DNA from: Nocardia sp. NBC_00508 | Lineage (GTDB): Bacteria; Actinomycetota; Actinomycetes; Mycobacteriales; Mycobacteriaceae | Assembly: GCF_036346875.1 (NCBI RefSeq) | Contig: NZ_CP107852.1 | Coordinates: forward strand, 6,200,001-6,264,000 | Length of the DNA: 64,000 bases | Direction: 5' to 3' | In this document: positions 15,001-24,623 of the stretch, in pieces | Layout: the number at the start of each line of letters is the position of its first letter | How positions within the stretch are numbered: position 1 is the stretch's first letter | Made by a program: the position numbers and the translations under genes | The notes under the pieces: model-generated | Database searches by the model: none | What the model was told of the DNA's origin: nothing | Seen by the model: the letters and a program-made list of their open reading frames with translations, nothing else

Positions 15001-17010
15001 GTGGCAGATCCAGCGACGTACCGGCCCGCGCCGGGCACGATTCCCGTCGAACCCGGTGTCTACAAATTCCGGGATGCCCATCGGCAGGTCATCTACGTCG
15101 GCAAGGCCAAGAGCCTGCGCAGCAGGCTGAACTCGTACTTCGCCGACGTGGCGAATCTGCACCCACGCACCAGGCAGATGGTCACCACGGCTGGGAGCGT
15201 CGAGTGGACGGTCGTCTCCACCGAGGTCGAGGCGCTGCAGCTGGAATACAACTGGATCAAGGAATTCGATCCGCGCTTCAACGTCCGCTACCGGGACGAC
15301 AAGTCCTACCCGGTGCTTGCGGTCACGTTGAACGAGCAGTACCCGCGGCTGTTCGTCTACCGCGGGGCGCGCCGCAAAGGTGTCCGGTACTTCGGCCCGT
15401 ACGCGCACGCCTGGGCGATCCGCGAGACCCTCGACCTGCTGCTGCGGGTGTTTCCCGCGCGCACCTGCTCCAACGGAGTCTTCCAGCGGCACGGCCAGAT
15501 CGGACGCCCCTGCCTGCTCGGGTACATCGATAAGTGCTCGGCGCCGTGCATCGGGCGGGTGAGCGCCGAGGAGCACCGCGCGATCGTCGAGGACTTCTGC
15601 GACTTCCTGGCCGGCCGCACCGACCGATTGGTCCGCGAGCTGGAACGGCGCATGCACGCTGCCGCCGAAGACCTCGACTTCGAAGCCGCCGCCCGGTTGC
15701 GCGATGACGTGCAAGCGCTGCGCCGCGCGCTGGAGAAGCAGGCCGTGGTGCTCGGCACCGGGACCGATGCCGACGTGATCGCCTTCGCCACCGACGAGCT
15801 GGAGGTGGCGGTGCAGGTCTTCCACGTGCGCGACGGCCGGGTGCGCGGTCAGCGCGGCTGGGTGGTCGACAAGTCGGGCGACGCCGTCGACGTCCCGGGC
15901 GCGGGTGGCGAACTCGCCGCCCTCGTCGAACAGTTCCTCACCCAGTTCTACGGCGAGCAGGTCGCGGTGGCCGAGCAGGGTGCCGAGGAGCAGCCCGCGA
16001 CCGTGGTGCCACGTGAGGTGCTCGTGCCGGAGCTGCCCGCCGATGTGGAGCAGGTCCAGCAGTGGCTGTCGGAGCTGCGTGGCTCGGCGGTGAAAGTGCG
16101 GGTGCCGCAGCGCGGGGACAAGAAGGCGCTCGCCGAGACCGTACAGCGCAACGCGATGGAGGCCCTGGCCCAGCACAAGCTCAAGCGAGCCGGCGACCTC
16201 ACTTCGAGATCGCAAGCGCTGCAAGAAATTCAGGACGCGTTGGACCTCGATAGCGCGCCGCTGCGGATCGAATGCGTCGACGTCAGTCATGTGCAGGGCA
16301 CCGATGTGGTCGCCTCGCTGGTGGTCTTCGAGGACGGTCTGGCCCGCAAATCCGAGTACCGCCACTACGCGATCAAGGAGGCCGCGGGCGAAGGCCGCTC
16401 CGACGACGTCGGCAGCATCGCGGAGGTGACCCGCCGCCGCTTCCTCAAGCTGCGCCGCGAACGCGACATGGTGGAGCGCGACGATCTCGCCGCGGCCGGC
16501 GAGGACGGCGACGCGCTCGACCTCACCTCGCGGCCCGGTATCGATCCGCACACCGGACGCCCGCGCAAATTCGCCTATCCGCCCAACCTGTACGTGGTCG
16601 ACGGCGGCGCGCCTCAGGTGGCGGCGGCCGCCGAGGTGCTCGACGAACTCGGCATCACCGACGTCGCGGTGATCGGCCTCGCCAAACGGTTGGAGGAGGT
16701 GTGGGTGCCGGGGGAGAGTGAACCCGTGATCCTGCCGCGCAACAGCGAGGCGCTGTATCTGTTGCAGCGGGTCCGTGACGAGGCGCATCGCTTCGCCATC
16801 ACCTTCCATCGCAGCAAACGCTCGCGCCGGATGATCGCCTCGGCGCTGGATTCGGTGCCCGGCCTCGGCACGGCGCGGCGGACCGCGCTGGTCACCCATT
16901 TCGGGTCGGTGGCCAAGCTGAAGCAGGCCACGGTCGAAGAGATCACCGAGGTTCCCGGCATCGGCGTGGCTACCGCGAAAGCGGTCCTTTCGGCCCTCCG
17001 GTCCGAATAG
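15001..17010 (+). CDS. uvrC: Excinuclease ABC subunit C
   Basis: This 669-residue nuclease makes the 3' and 5' incisions of nucleotide excision repair with UvrB. The GIY-YIG 3'-incision domain is at about 15-95 (GVYKFRD, IYVGKAKSLRSR), with a Cys-rich segment near 155-180. The UVR motif for UvrB contact is at about 205-240, the RNase H-like 5'-incision domain includes CVDVSHVQGTDVVAS, and a C-terminal helix-hairpin-helix pair includes VPGLGTARR and VPGIGVATA. Length and domain order are normal. It precedes rapZ-yvcK-whiA, as in mycobacteria. Confidence 0.97.
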   Translation: MADPATYRPAPGTIPVEPGVYKFRDAHRQVIYVGKAKSLRSRLNSYFADVANLHPRTRQMVTTAGSVEWTVVSTEVEALQLEYNWIKEFDPRFNVRYRDDKSYPVLAVTLNEQYPRLFVYRGARRKGVRYFGPYAHAWAIRETLDLLLRVFPARTCSNGVFQRHGQIGRPCLLGYIDKCSAPCIGRVSAEEHRAIVEDFCDFLAGRTDRLVRELERRMHAAAEDLDFEAAARLRDDVQALRRALEKQAVVLGTGTDADVIAFATDELEVAVQVFHVRDGRVRGQRGWVVDKSGDAVDVPGAGGELAALVEQFLTQFYGEQVAVAEQGAEEQPATVVPREVLVPELPADVEQVQQWLSELRGSAVKVRVPQRGDKKALAETVQRNAMEALAQHKLKRAGDLTSRSQALQEIQDALDLDSAPLRIECVDVSHVQGTDVVASLVVFEDGLARKSEYRHYAIKEAAGEGRSDDVGSIAEVTRRRFLKLRRERDMVERDDLAAAGEDGDALDLTSRPGIDPHTGRPRKFAYPPNLYVVDGGAPQVAAAAEVLDELGITDVAVIGLAKRLEEVWVPGESEPVILPRNSEALYLLQRVRDEAHRFAITFHRSKRSRRMIASALDSVPGLGTARRTALVTHFGSVAKLKQATVEEITEVPGIGVATAKAVLSALRSE

Positions 17011-17123
17011 TCAGTCGACAGTGCACCGGAAGATTCGGTTTCGCGTACGTTGTGTGTCTGCGCCCGATACCGAGAACGGTGCGCGATGATCGGAAGGCAC
17101 CCGAGAGACGGATCCGGTAGGAC

Positions 17124-18104
17124 ATGACACGCGTCGAATCGAACAGCAGTGCGGGCTCTGCGCCGACGAGCGCGGGACGAGCGGGCTCGTCCGGCACCAT
17201 CGCCGGGGTGAACCCGCAGGTCGAAGTGGTGATCGTGACCGGGCTCTCGGGCGCGGGCCGCGGTACCGCGGCCCGCGTGCTCGAAGACCTCGGCTGGTAT
17301 GTCGCCGACAACCTACCGCCGGAGCTGTTCGGGCGTATGGTCGAGCTGGGCGCGTCCGCGAAGCCGCCGATCCGGCGGCTGGCTCTGGTCATGGACGTGC
17401 GCAGCCGGTTCTTCACCGGCGATCTTTCGGTGGTCACCGAGCAGTTGCGGCCGCTCGGCGTGCGCACCAGGGTGCTGTTCCTGGAGGCCTCCGACGACGT
17501 GCTGATCCGTCGCTTCGGCTTCGCCCGGCGCAGGCATCCGCTGCAGAGCGAGAGCAAGGACGGCACCCTGTCCGCGGGCATCGCCGCCGAGCGGGTGCGC
17601 CTTTCGCCCGTGAAGACCGCCGCGGACCTGGTGATCGACACCACCGAGCTGTCCATTCACCAGCTGCACCGCAAGCTGGAGGAGGCCTACGGCGGTGGCG
17701 CGCCCGCCGCGCTGCAGCTCACCGTGCAGTCCTTCGGCTTCAAGTACGGGGTTCCGCTGGACGCCGACATGGTGTTGGATGTGCGTTTTCTACCTAATCC
17801 ACATTGGATACCGGAGTTGCGGGAACATACGGGTCAAGAGGTGGTGGTCAGCGAGTACGTGCTGTCGCGGCCCGGTGCGGACGACTACCTGCGCACCTGC
17901 CACCACCTGGTCGAGCTGACGACGAATGGTTACCGCCAAGAGGGGAAGCGATACATGACGGTCGCAGTGGGCTGCACCGGAGGCAAGCACCGAAGCGTCG
18001 CGATAGCTGAAGCACTGGGCGAATTGATGGGTGAGGTCACCGGCGGGTCGGAGGAATCCGCCGACGTGGTCCGGGTTGTGCATCGAGATCTGGGGCGCGA
18101 ATGA
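17124..18104 (+). CDS. rapZ: RapZ/YvcJ family nucleotide-binding protein
   Basis: This 326-residue P-loop protein has an N-terminal nucleotide-binding domain and a C-terminal domain with the conserved GCTGGKHRSVA motif. The Walker A loop is GLSGAGRGT: the usual Lys is Arg and the Ser is Thr, as in mycobacterial homologues. In E. coli RapZ controls glmS mRNA decay; in actinobacteria the role is not settled. About 30 low-complexity residues precede the P-loop. Its stop overlaps the yvcK start in ATGA, so the two are translationally coupled. Confidence 0.93.
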   Translation: MTRVESNSSAGSAPTSAGRAGSSGTIAGVNPQVEVVIVTGLSGAGRGTAARVLEDLGWYVADNLPPELFGRMVELGASAKPPIRRLALVMDVRSRFFTGDLSVVTEQLRPLGVRTRVLFLEASDDVLIRRFGFARRRHPLQSESKDGTLSAGIAAERVRLSPVKTAADLVIDTTELSIHQLHRKLEEAYGGGAPAALQLTVQSFGFKYGVPLDADMVLDVRFLPNPHWIPELREHTGQEVVVSEYVLSRPGADDYLRTCHHLVELTTNGYRQEGKRYMTVAVGCTGGKHRSVAIAEALGELMGEVTGGSEESADVVRVVHRDLGRE

Positions 18105-19147
18105 CCGGTTGGGAATCCAATCCCAGCATCGTCGCGCTGGGTGGCGGCCACGGCCTGTACGCGACCCTCACCGCGGTGCGCAGGCTGACCAGGAAGATCT
18201 GCGCGGTGGTCACCGTCGCCGACGACGGAGGCTCCTCGGGCCGGCTACGCGCCGAACTGGGGGTGCTGCCGCCGGGGGATCTCCGCATGGCGCTGGCCGC
18301 CTTGGCCGCCGATGCCGACGGGGTCTGGACCCGAACCGTCCAGCATCGTTTCGGCGGCACCGGCGCTCTGGCCGGGCACTCGGTCGGCAACCTGATCCTC
18401 GCCGGGCTCACCGAAGTGCTGGGCGACCCGGTCGCCGCACTCGACGAGGTCGCCAGAATGTTGCGCATCACCGGACGTGTGCTGCCGATGTCGCCGATCG
18501 CGCTCGACATCGAGGCGGATGTGTCTGGGCTGGAAGCGGATCCGCGGGTGAGCCGATGCATTCGCGGCCAAGTTGCCATCGCGACAACGCCGGGTAAGGT
18601 GCGGCGGGTGCGGCTGATTCCATCCGACCCGCCGGCCAGTCCGGAGGCCACCTCGGCGATCGAACACGCCGATGTCGTCGTTCTGGGCCCGGGATCGTGG
18701 TTCACCAGCGTGATTCCGCACGTGCTCGTGCCCGAACTGCGCGAGGCGCTGGTGTACACCAGGGCCAGGAAAGTCCTCGTGCTCAACCTCGCCGCCGAGC
18801 CGGGGGAGACCGCCGGGTTCTCCGCGGAGCGGCATTTGCATGTATTGTCCCAGCACGCACCGGATTTCGTGGTCGATGAGGTGCTGGTGGACTCCGGCTC
18901 GGTGCCGGAAGGACGCGAGCGGGAACATGTGGCCAGGGCTGCCGAACAGTTGCGGGCGCGAGTAACGTTCTCCGATGTCGCCGAAGCGGGAACGGACCGG
19001 CATCACCCCGGAAAACTTGCCGCCGCACTGGATCAAGTGATCCGGCAACCTCGGCCGCAAATGGCAGGGCTTCGAGTCGAGGGACGGCACATGGGTCAGG
19101 ATGTGCGTTCCGGGTTGGGTGGAAAGGAGCGCGTCTCGTGGCGATGA
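18101..19147 (+). CDS. yvcK: YvcK/CuvA family gluconeogenesis and cell-shape factor
   Basis: This 348-residue protein of the CofD-like superfamily shows GGGHGL near the N-terminus, VADDGGSSGRLR, the GHSVGNLILAGL segment and VVLGPGSWFTSVIPHVLV. YvcK binds UDP-sugars and is needed for growth on gluconeogenic carbon and normal peptidoglycan synthesis in Bacillus and mycobacteria. It overlaps rapZ upstream (ATGA) and whiA downstream (10 nt), in the order conserved across Gram-positive bacteria. Confidence 0.94.
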   Translation: MTGWESNPSIVALGGGHGLYATLTAVRRLTRKICAVVTVADDGGSSGRLRAELGVLPPGDLRMALAALAADADGVWTRTVQHRFGGTGALAGHSVGNLILAGLTEVLGDPVAALDEVARMLRITGRVLPMSPIALDIEADVSGLEADPRVSRCIRGQVAIATTPGKVRRVRLIPSDPPASPEATSAIEHADVVVLGPGSWFTSVIPHVLVPELREALVYTRARKVLVLNLAAEPGETAGFSAERHLHVLSQHAPDFVVDEVLVDSGSVPEGREREHVARAAEQLRARVTFSDVAEAGTDRHHPGKLAAALDQVIRQPRPQMAGLRVEGRHMGQDVRSGLGGKERVSWR

Positions 19148-20121
19148 CAGCCGATGTGAAGGATGAGCTGAGCAGGCTCACCGTCGCACAGGTCAGTTCC
19201 CGTAAGGCGGAACTGTCCGCACTGCTGCGTTTCGCGGGCGGCCTGCACATCGTCGGCGGCCGGGTGATCGTCGAGGCCGAGGTGGACATGGGCTCCATCG
19301 CGCGCAGGCTGCGCCGGGAGATCTTCGAACTCTACGGCTACGGCTCCGACGTGCACGTGCTCGGCGCCGGTGGGCTGCGCAAGACCTCCCGGTACGTGGT
19401 GCGCGTGTCCAAGGAGGGCGAGGCGCTTGCCCGGCAGACCGGTCTGCTCGACGTCCGCGGTCGTCCGGTGCGCGGCCTGCCCGCGCAGGTGGTCGGCGGC
19501 AGCATCGCCGACGCCGAGGCCGCTTGGCGCGGAGCGTTTCTCGCGCACGGCTCGCTGACCGAGCCGGGACGTTCCTCCGCGCTCGAGGTCAGTTGCCCCG
19601 GGCCGGAAGCGGCGCTGGCGCTGGTCGGTGCGGCCCGGCGCCTCGGGATCGCGGCCAAGGCGCGCGAGGTGCGCGGCACCGACCGCGTCGTGGTGCGCGA
19701 CGGCGAGGCGATCGGCGCGCTGTTGACCAGGATGGGCGCGCACGGCACCCGGATGGTCTGGGAGGAGCGCAGGCTGCGCCGCGAGGTCCGCGCGACCGCG
19801 AATCGGCTGGCCAACTTCGACGACGCCAACCTGCGCCGCTCGGCGCGGGCGGCGGTCGCCGCGGCGGCCAGGGTGGAACGCGCGCTGCAGATCCTCAGCG
19901 ACGACGTGCCCGACCATCTGGCGGCCGCGGGCAGGCTGCGGGTGCAGCACCGCCAGGCGTCGCTGGAGGAACTCGGCCAGCTCGCCGATCCGCCGATGAC
20001 GAAAGACGCTGTGGCGGGCCGGATTCGGCGGCTGTTGTCGATGGCCGACCGGCGCGCGAAGGAACTCGGCGTGCCCGACACCGAATCCGCCGTCACGGCC
20101 GAGTTGCTCGACGAAGCCTGA
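19138..20121 (+). CDS. whiA: Sporulation/cell-division regulator WhiA
   Basis: This 327-residue protein has an N-terminal LAGLIDADG homing-endonuclease-like domain without nuclease activity in the family (RKAELSALLRFAGGLHI, then ELYGYGSDVHVL). A C-terminal helix-turn-helix follows, including SLEELGQLADPPMTKDAV. GTG 19138 is chosen because the resulting MAMTADVKDEL start matches Streptomyces WhiA and a GGAAAGGAG site lies 8 nt upstream. ATG 19144 is possible. It ends a coupled rapZ-yvcK-whiA unit. In non-sporulating actinobacteria it is linked to cell division. Confidence 0.95.
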   Translation: MAMTADVKDELSRLTVAQVSSRKAELSALLRFAGGLHIVGGRVIVEAEVDMGSIARRLRREIFELYGYGSDVHVLGAGGLRKTSRYVVRVSKEGEALARQTGLLDVRGRPVRGLPAQVVGGSIADAEAAWRGAFLAHGSLTEPGRSSALEVSCPGPEAALALVGAARRLGIAAKAREVRGTDRVVVRDGEAIGALLTRMGAHGTRMVWEERRLRREVRATANRLANFDDANLRRSARAAVAAAARVERALQILSDDVPDHLAAAGRLRVQHRQASLEELGQLADPPMTKDAVAGRIRRLLSMADRRAKELGVPDTESAVTAELLDEA

Positions 20122-20307
20122 AGTTCGATTTCCGCCGACGCCCCGCTCCGGAATGGTGGCGTGCCGATTTCGGAACTTTTCTTGGTCGGTCGTCTGACCA
20201 GGCATGCCGTCCTCACGAACGCCAGGTGCGTGTCGGAGAGGTCACGGCAGGGCGTTAGTGTGAGTAGGGCATCGGAATGACCCGCTGGAAAGCTGAGGAG
20301 CGATAAC

Positions 20308-21327
<1,020 letters not shown>

Positions 21328-21332
21328 CGCGT

Positions 21333-22547
21333 ATGGCTGTCAAGACACTCGCGGACCTGCTCGGCGAGGGCGTCGAGGGTCGGGGCGTGCTGGTGCGCTC
21401 CGACCTGAACGTCCCCCTCGACGACAAGGGACAGATCACCGACGCCGGCCGGATCATCGCCTCGGCGCCGACCATCAGGGCGCTGGCCGAAGCGGGCGCC
21501 AAGGTCATCGTGACCGCGCATCTCGGTCGGCCGAAGGGCGAGCCGGACCCGAAGCTCTCGCTGGCGCCGGTCGCCGCCAGGCTCGCCGAGGAACTGGGCC
21601 GCAACGTCCAGCTCGCCGGTGACGTGGTGGGCCAGGACGCGCTCGCGCGGTCCGAGGGCCTCACCGACGGCGACGTGCTGCTGCTGGAGAACATCCGGTT
21701 CGACCCGCGCGAGACCAGCAAGGACGACGCCGAACGGGCCGAGCTCGCCGCGGCGCTGGTCGAGCTGGTCGGCGACGACGGCGCATTCGTCTCCGACGGT
21801 TTCGGTGTGGTGCACCGCAAGCAGGCGTCGGTCTACGACGTGGCCGAGTCGCTGCCGCACTACGCGGGCACGTTGGTCGCGGCCGAGGTCGAGGTGCTGG
21901 CGAAGCTGAGCGAGAACCCGGACCGGCCCTACGCGGTCGTGCTCGGCGGTTCCAAGGTCTCCGACAAGCTCGCGGTCATCGAGGCGCTCGCGCCGAAGGT
22001 GGACACGCTGGTGATCGGCGGCGGCATGTGCTTCACCTTCCTCGCCGCGCAGGGCCTCTCGGTGGGTGCCTCGTTGTTGCAGGAGGAGATGGTGGACACC
22101 TGCAAGCACCTGCTCGAGCAGTACGCCGACGTGATCCACCTGCCGCGCGACATCGTGGTGGCCGACAAATTCGCCGCCGACGCGGAGTCGGGAGTGGTGC
22201 CCGCGCACGAGATCCCGGACGGCTGGCTGGGTCTGGACATCGGCCCGGAGTCGGTGGACCGTTTCGCGGCGCTGCTGACCGAGGCGCAGACCGTCTTCTG
22301 GAACGGGCCCATGGGCGTATTCGAGTTCGAGAAGTTCGCCGCGGGTACCCGCGGGGTCGCCGAGGCGATCGTGACCGCCACCGGCAAGGGTGCGTTCACC
22401 GTCGTCGGCGGTGGCGACTCGGCCGCGGCCGTGCGCGCGCTGGACCTCCCGGAGGACGGCTTCTCGCACATCTCCACCGGCGGCGGCGCCTCGCTGGAGT
22501 ACCTCGAGGGCAAGGAACTCCCCGGCATCGCGGTGTTGGAGGACTGA
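21333..22547 (+). CDS. pgk: Phosphoglycerate kinase
   Basis: This 404-residue two-domain kinase transfers phosphate from 1,3-bisphosphoglycerate to ADP. The N-terminal domain has RSDLNVPLDD and HLGRPKGE; the substrate loop reads GFGVVHRKQASV where many bacteria have DAFGTAHRAHAS. The C-terminal nucleotide domain has VLGGSKVSDKL, WNGPMGVFE and VGGGDSAAA. ATG 21333 is 5 nt after the gap stop, so co-transcription is expected. Confidence 0.97.
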   Translation: MAVKTLADLLGEGVEGRGVLVRSDLNVPLDDKGQITDAGRIIASAPTIRALAEAGAKVIVTAHLGRPKGEPDPKLSLAPVAARLAEELGRNVQLAGDVVGQDALARSEGLTDGDVLLLENIRFDPRETSKDDAERAELAAALVELVGDDGAFVSDGFGVVHRKQASVYDVAESLPHYAGTLVAAEVEVLAKLSENPDRPYAVVLGGSKVSDKLAVIEALAPKVDTLVIGGGMCFTFLAAQGLSVGASLLQEEMVDTCKHLLEQYADVIHLPRDIVVADKFAADAESGVVPAHEIPDGWLGLDIGPESVDRFAALLTEAQTVFWNGPMGVFEFEKFAAGTRGVAEAIVTATGKGAFTVVGGGDSAAAVRALDLPEDGFSHISTGGGASLEYLEGKELPGIAVLED

Positions 22548-22549
22548 AC

Positions 22550-23335
22550 ATGGCACGCAAACCACTCATCGCGGGCAACTGGAAGCTGAACCTCAATCAC
22601 CTCGAGGCCATCGCCCTGGTGCAGAAGATCGCTTTCGCCCTGCCGGAGAAGTACTTCGACAAGGTCGACGTGGCGGTACTCCCGCCGTTCACCGACCTCC
22701 GCAGCGTGCAGACGCTGATCGAGGGGGACAAACTCCTGCTCACCTACGGTGGGCAGGATGTCTCGGTGCACGAGTCGGGCGCCTACACCGGCGAGATCAG
22801 CGCGAGCATGCTCGCCAAGCTGGGCTGTGCCTTCGTCGTGGTGGGGCACTCGGAGCGGCGCCAGTACCACAACGAGGACGACGCCACCGTGCTGGCCAAG
22901 GCCAAGCAGGCGCTGAAGCACGGGATCACCCCGATCGTGTGCATCGGCGAGGGCCTGAACATCCGCGAGGCGGGCACGCACGTCGCGTACAACCTCGAGC
23001 AGCTGCGCGGATCGCTGAAAGGCCTGACGGCGGAGGATATCTCGAAGATCGTTATCGCCTACGAGCCGGTGTGGGCGATCGGCACCGGCAGGGTCGCCAC
23101 CCCCGCCGACGCGCAGGAGGTCTGTGGCGCGATCCGCGGGGAGCTGGCGCTGCTGGCCTCGCCCGAGGTCGCCGCCGAGGTCCGCGTCCTCTACGGCGGT
23201 TCGGTGAACGCCAAGAACGTCGGTGAGTTGGTCGCCCAGACCGATATCGATGGCGCTCTGGTCGGCGGTGCTTCGCTCAAGGGCGACGAGTTCGCCACCC
23301 TCTCGGCGATCGCCGCGGGCGGCCCCCTGCCCTGA
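22550..23335 (+). CDS. tpiA: Triosephosphate isomerase
   Basis: This 261-residue TIM barrel interconverts dihydroxyacetone phosphate and glyceraldehyde 3-phosphate. Active-site residues are all present: the Lys in GNWKLN, His in VVGHSERR, Glu in AYEPVWAIGTG, and the phosphate loop YGGSV. ATG 22550 is 2 nt after the pgk stop. The operon ends here with a long perfect hairpin. Unlike mycobacteria, secG is not immediately downstream. Confidence 0.97.
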   Translation: MARKPLIAGNWKLNLNHLEAIALVQKIAFALPEKYFDKVDVAVLPPFTDLRSVQTLIEGDKLLLTYGGQDVSVHESGAYTGEISASMLAKLGCAFVVVGHSERRQYHNEDDATVLAKAKQALKHGITPIVCIGEGLNIREAGTHVAYNLEQLRGSLKGLTAEDISKIVIAYEPVWAIGTGRVATPADAQEVCGAIRGELALLASPEVAAEVRVLYGGSVNAKNVGELVAQTDIDGALVGGASLKGDEFATLSAIAAGGPLP

Positions 23336-23354
23336 CCCGTCCAGGGACTACGTT

Positions 23355-23393
23355 CGACAGCCCGGTATCGCGACGAGCGATACCGGGCTGTCG
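23355..23393 (+). terminator. Intrinsic-type terminator after tpiA
   Basis: A perfect 17-bp inverted repeat (23355-23371 and 23377-23393) encloses a 5-nt GACGA loop 20 nt after the tpiA stop. No T-run follows, as is common for actinobacterial terminators. It should close gap-pgk-tpiA. Confidence 0.85.
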
Positions 23394-23508
23394 CGGCTTC
23401 GCCGATGCTCGGCGACCGGTGCTCATGCGATGATCGCGGAGCTTCGATTCGCCGGTCCGACAAGGACTTTCGTGACGCTATGCAAGGTGCGTGGCTACTC
23501 GAAGCGGC

Positions 23509-24291
23509 TCACTGCGCCCGCAGGACCAGGCCGGCGCCGTTGTCGTTGCGAAGGGTCAGTGCGTCGGCGTCCACCGTCGCGGCGGCCTTGCCGTCCAGCG
23601 CTTTCAAGACTGCCTGCTCCACTTCCATCACCTCGGGAGAGCACGCCATTCGCGTGGTGGCGACCCGGAAGGTGATCTCGGTTCCCGCTACGTCGGCACT
23701 GCCGGTCAGGCGATTGCACCCGGTGCTGCCCGAGACACCGCCGTCCTCGGCGATGGTGAGCGTAGGCTTCGCCTCGTCGAGGGCGCGGGAGCGGACCTGA
23801 GCATTCTCGGCGATATAGGCGGTGACCAGCCACGGGGTGCCCTTGACGGGCCTATCCGGCTGAGCGACCTCCTTGTCCACCAGGGTCACGGTCCGGTCGT
23901 CGCTGTGCAGCGTGAGTCTCGGACCGTCGAGTCGCCAGCTGGGCTCGGAGTTCAGCAGCCCGCTGAGCCATTCGTCGGCGCCGCTGCGATCATCCGCGCA
24001 GGCCATCAGGGTCGCGGACAGGCCGGAGACGCGCAGAACGTGATCATCCAGGGTGACCGCACCGGTGAACTTGTTGCACCCCGCGTCCGCGGTGATGCGG
24101 CCGTCGGGGAAGCCGACCGTCAGCGGACCGCCGCCGGGAATCGGAGTGCCCTCGACGCCGGTCGAGAGGAAGGTGTGGCCCACCGGGCTCGGCTCGTCAG
24201 GAGCCTGCTCGGGCCGGTCGCTCGAGCACGCCGCGATCGCGCACGGGGCGAGTAGGACAGCGAGGGCTAGTCGCGCGAAGTGTGCCGCCAT
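23509..24291 (-). CDS. Lipoprotein with two META/HslJ domains
   Basis: This 260-residue protein has a signal peptide ending in an IAAC lipobox (Cys about residue 22) and two successive META domains. Each META domain shows the GCN(K/R)-TG motif followed by a Met-Ala-Cys motif: GCNKFTG with LMACAD in domain 1 and GCNRLTG with RMACSPEVMEVE in domain 2. META domains of the HslJ type are found in heat-inducible outer or secreted proteins; the molecular role is unknown. It converges with tpiA. Start ATG 24291 has a TAGCAT box 6 nt upstream. Confidence 0.87.
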   Translation of the reverse strand: MAAHFARLALAVLLAPCAIAACSSDRPEQAPDEPSPVGHTFLSTGVEGTPIPGGGPLTVGFPDGRITADAGCNKFTGAVTLDDHVLRVSGLSATLMACADDRSGADEWLSGLLNSEPSWRLDGPRLTLHSDDRTVTLVDKEVAQPDRPVKGTPWLVTAYIAENAQVRSRALDEAKPTLTIAEDGGVSGSTGCNRLTGSADVAGTEITFRVATTRMACSPEVMEVEQAVLKALDGKAAATVDADALTLRNDNGAGLVLRAQ

Positions 24292-24297
24292 GCGCCG

Positions 24298-24303
24298 ATG
24301 CTA
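24298..24303 (-). promoter_or_regulatory. -10 box (TAGCAT) for the META lipoprotein gene, leaderless
   Basis: On the minus strand TAGCAT ends 6 nt before the ATG at 24291, consistent with a leaderless transcript. Confidence 0.5.
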
Positions 24304-24454
24304 CCGATGCCGCGGTGAGCGGCTCGGATTTCGCGGCTTGCGACGCCTGCCGGGCTGCGATGCGGTGCCTCGGGCCATCGCGCCAGCGGCGAAACCCACC
24401 GAGGTCACGCGAGCCAATAAGCCGGATACATGGGATGACTCGATCGGCATGCGT

Positions 24455-24460
24455 TACTAT
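24455..24460 (+). promoter_or_regulatory. -10 box (TACTAT) upstream of the EamA gene
   Basis: TACTAT fits TANNNT and ends 7 nt before a GTG (24468) that opens a 13-codon ORF. This is the best promoter candidate for the EamA exporter and would give it a leader of about 155 nt beginning with that small ORF. Confidence 0.5.
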
Positions 24461-24467
24461 CTGTGCC

Positions 24468-24509
24468 GTGCACCGATGCTTCCCCATCACCCCGCCGCCC
24501 GCCTCCTGA
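24468..24509 (+). CDS. Possible leaderless 13-aa leader peptide
   Basis: A GTG positioned 7 nt after the TACTAT box starts a 13-residue frame, VHRCFPITPPPAS, ending in TGA. If transcription starts where the -10 predicts, the ribosome would load directly on it. It ends 114 nt before the EamA start. The Cys and the PPP stretch could sense Cys supply or stall ribosomes, but this is speculative; no attenuator hairpin was identified. Confidence 0.3.
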   Translation: MHRCFPITPPPAS

Positions 24510-24623
24510 GCGAGGTGTAGGTATCCAGCGCGTCACCGAACGGTGTACGCGCCCTTTTCGGCATCGCTGTGCACCTCGCTTCCGCGACCCCATCCCTTTC
24601 AGTCGCAGGAGCGCGATCTTTCT

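Larger units (their letters stand above)
24292..24623. other. Divergent spacer between META lipoprotein and EamA exporter
   Basis: The 332-nt spacer contains the leaderless promoters on both sides and the possible 13-codon leader ORF at 24468-24509, followed by about 115 nt to the EamA start, where I see no further gene. Confidence 0.5.

Noticed and set aside
23355..23393. 17-bp inverted repeat considered as a transposon end or operator
   Set aside because: It is a single copy directly after the tpiA stop with a 5-nt loop, which fits a terminator better.
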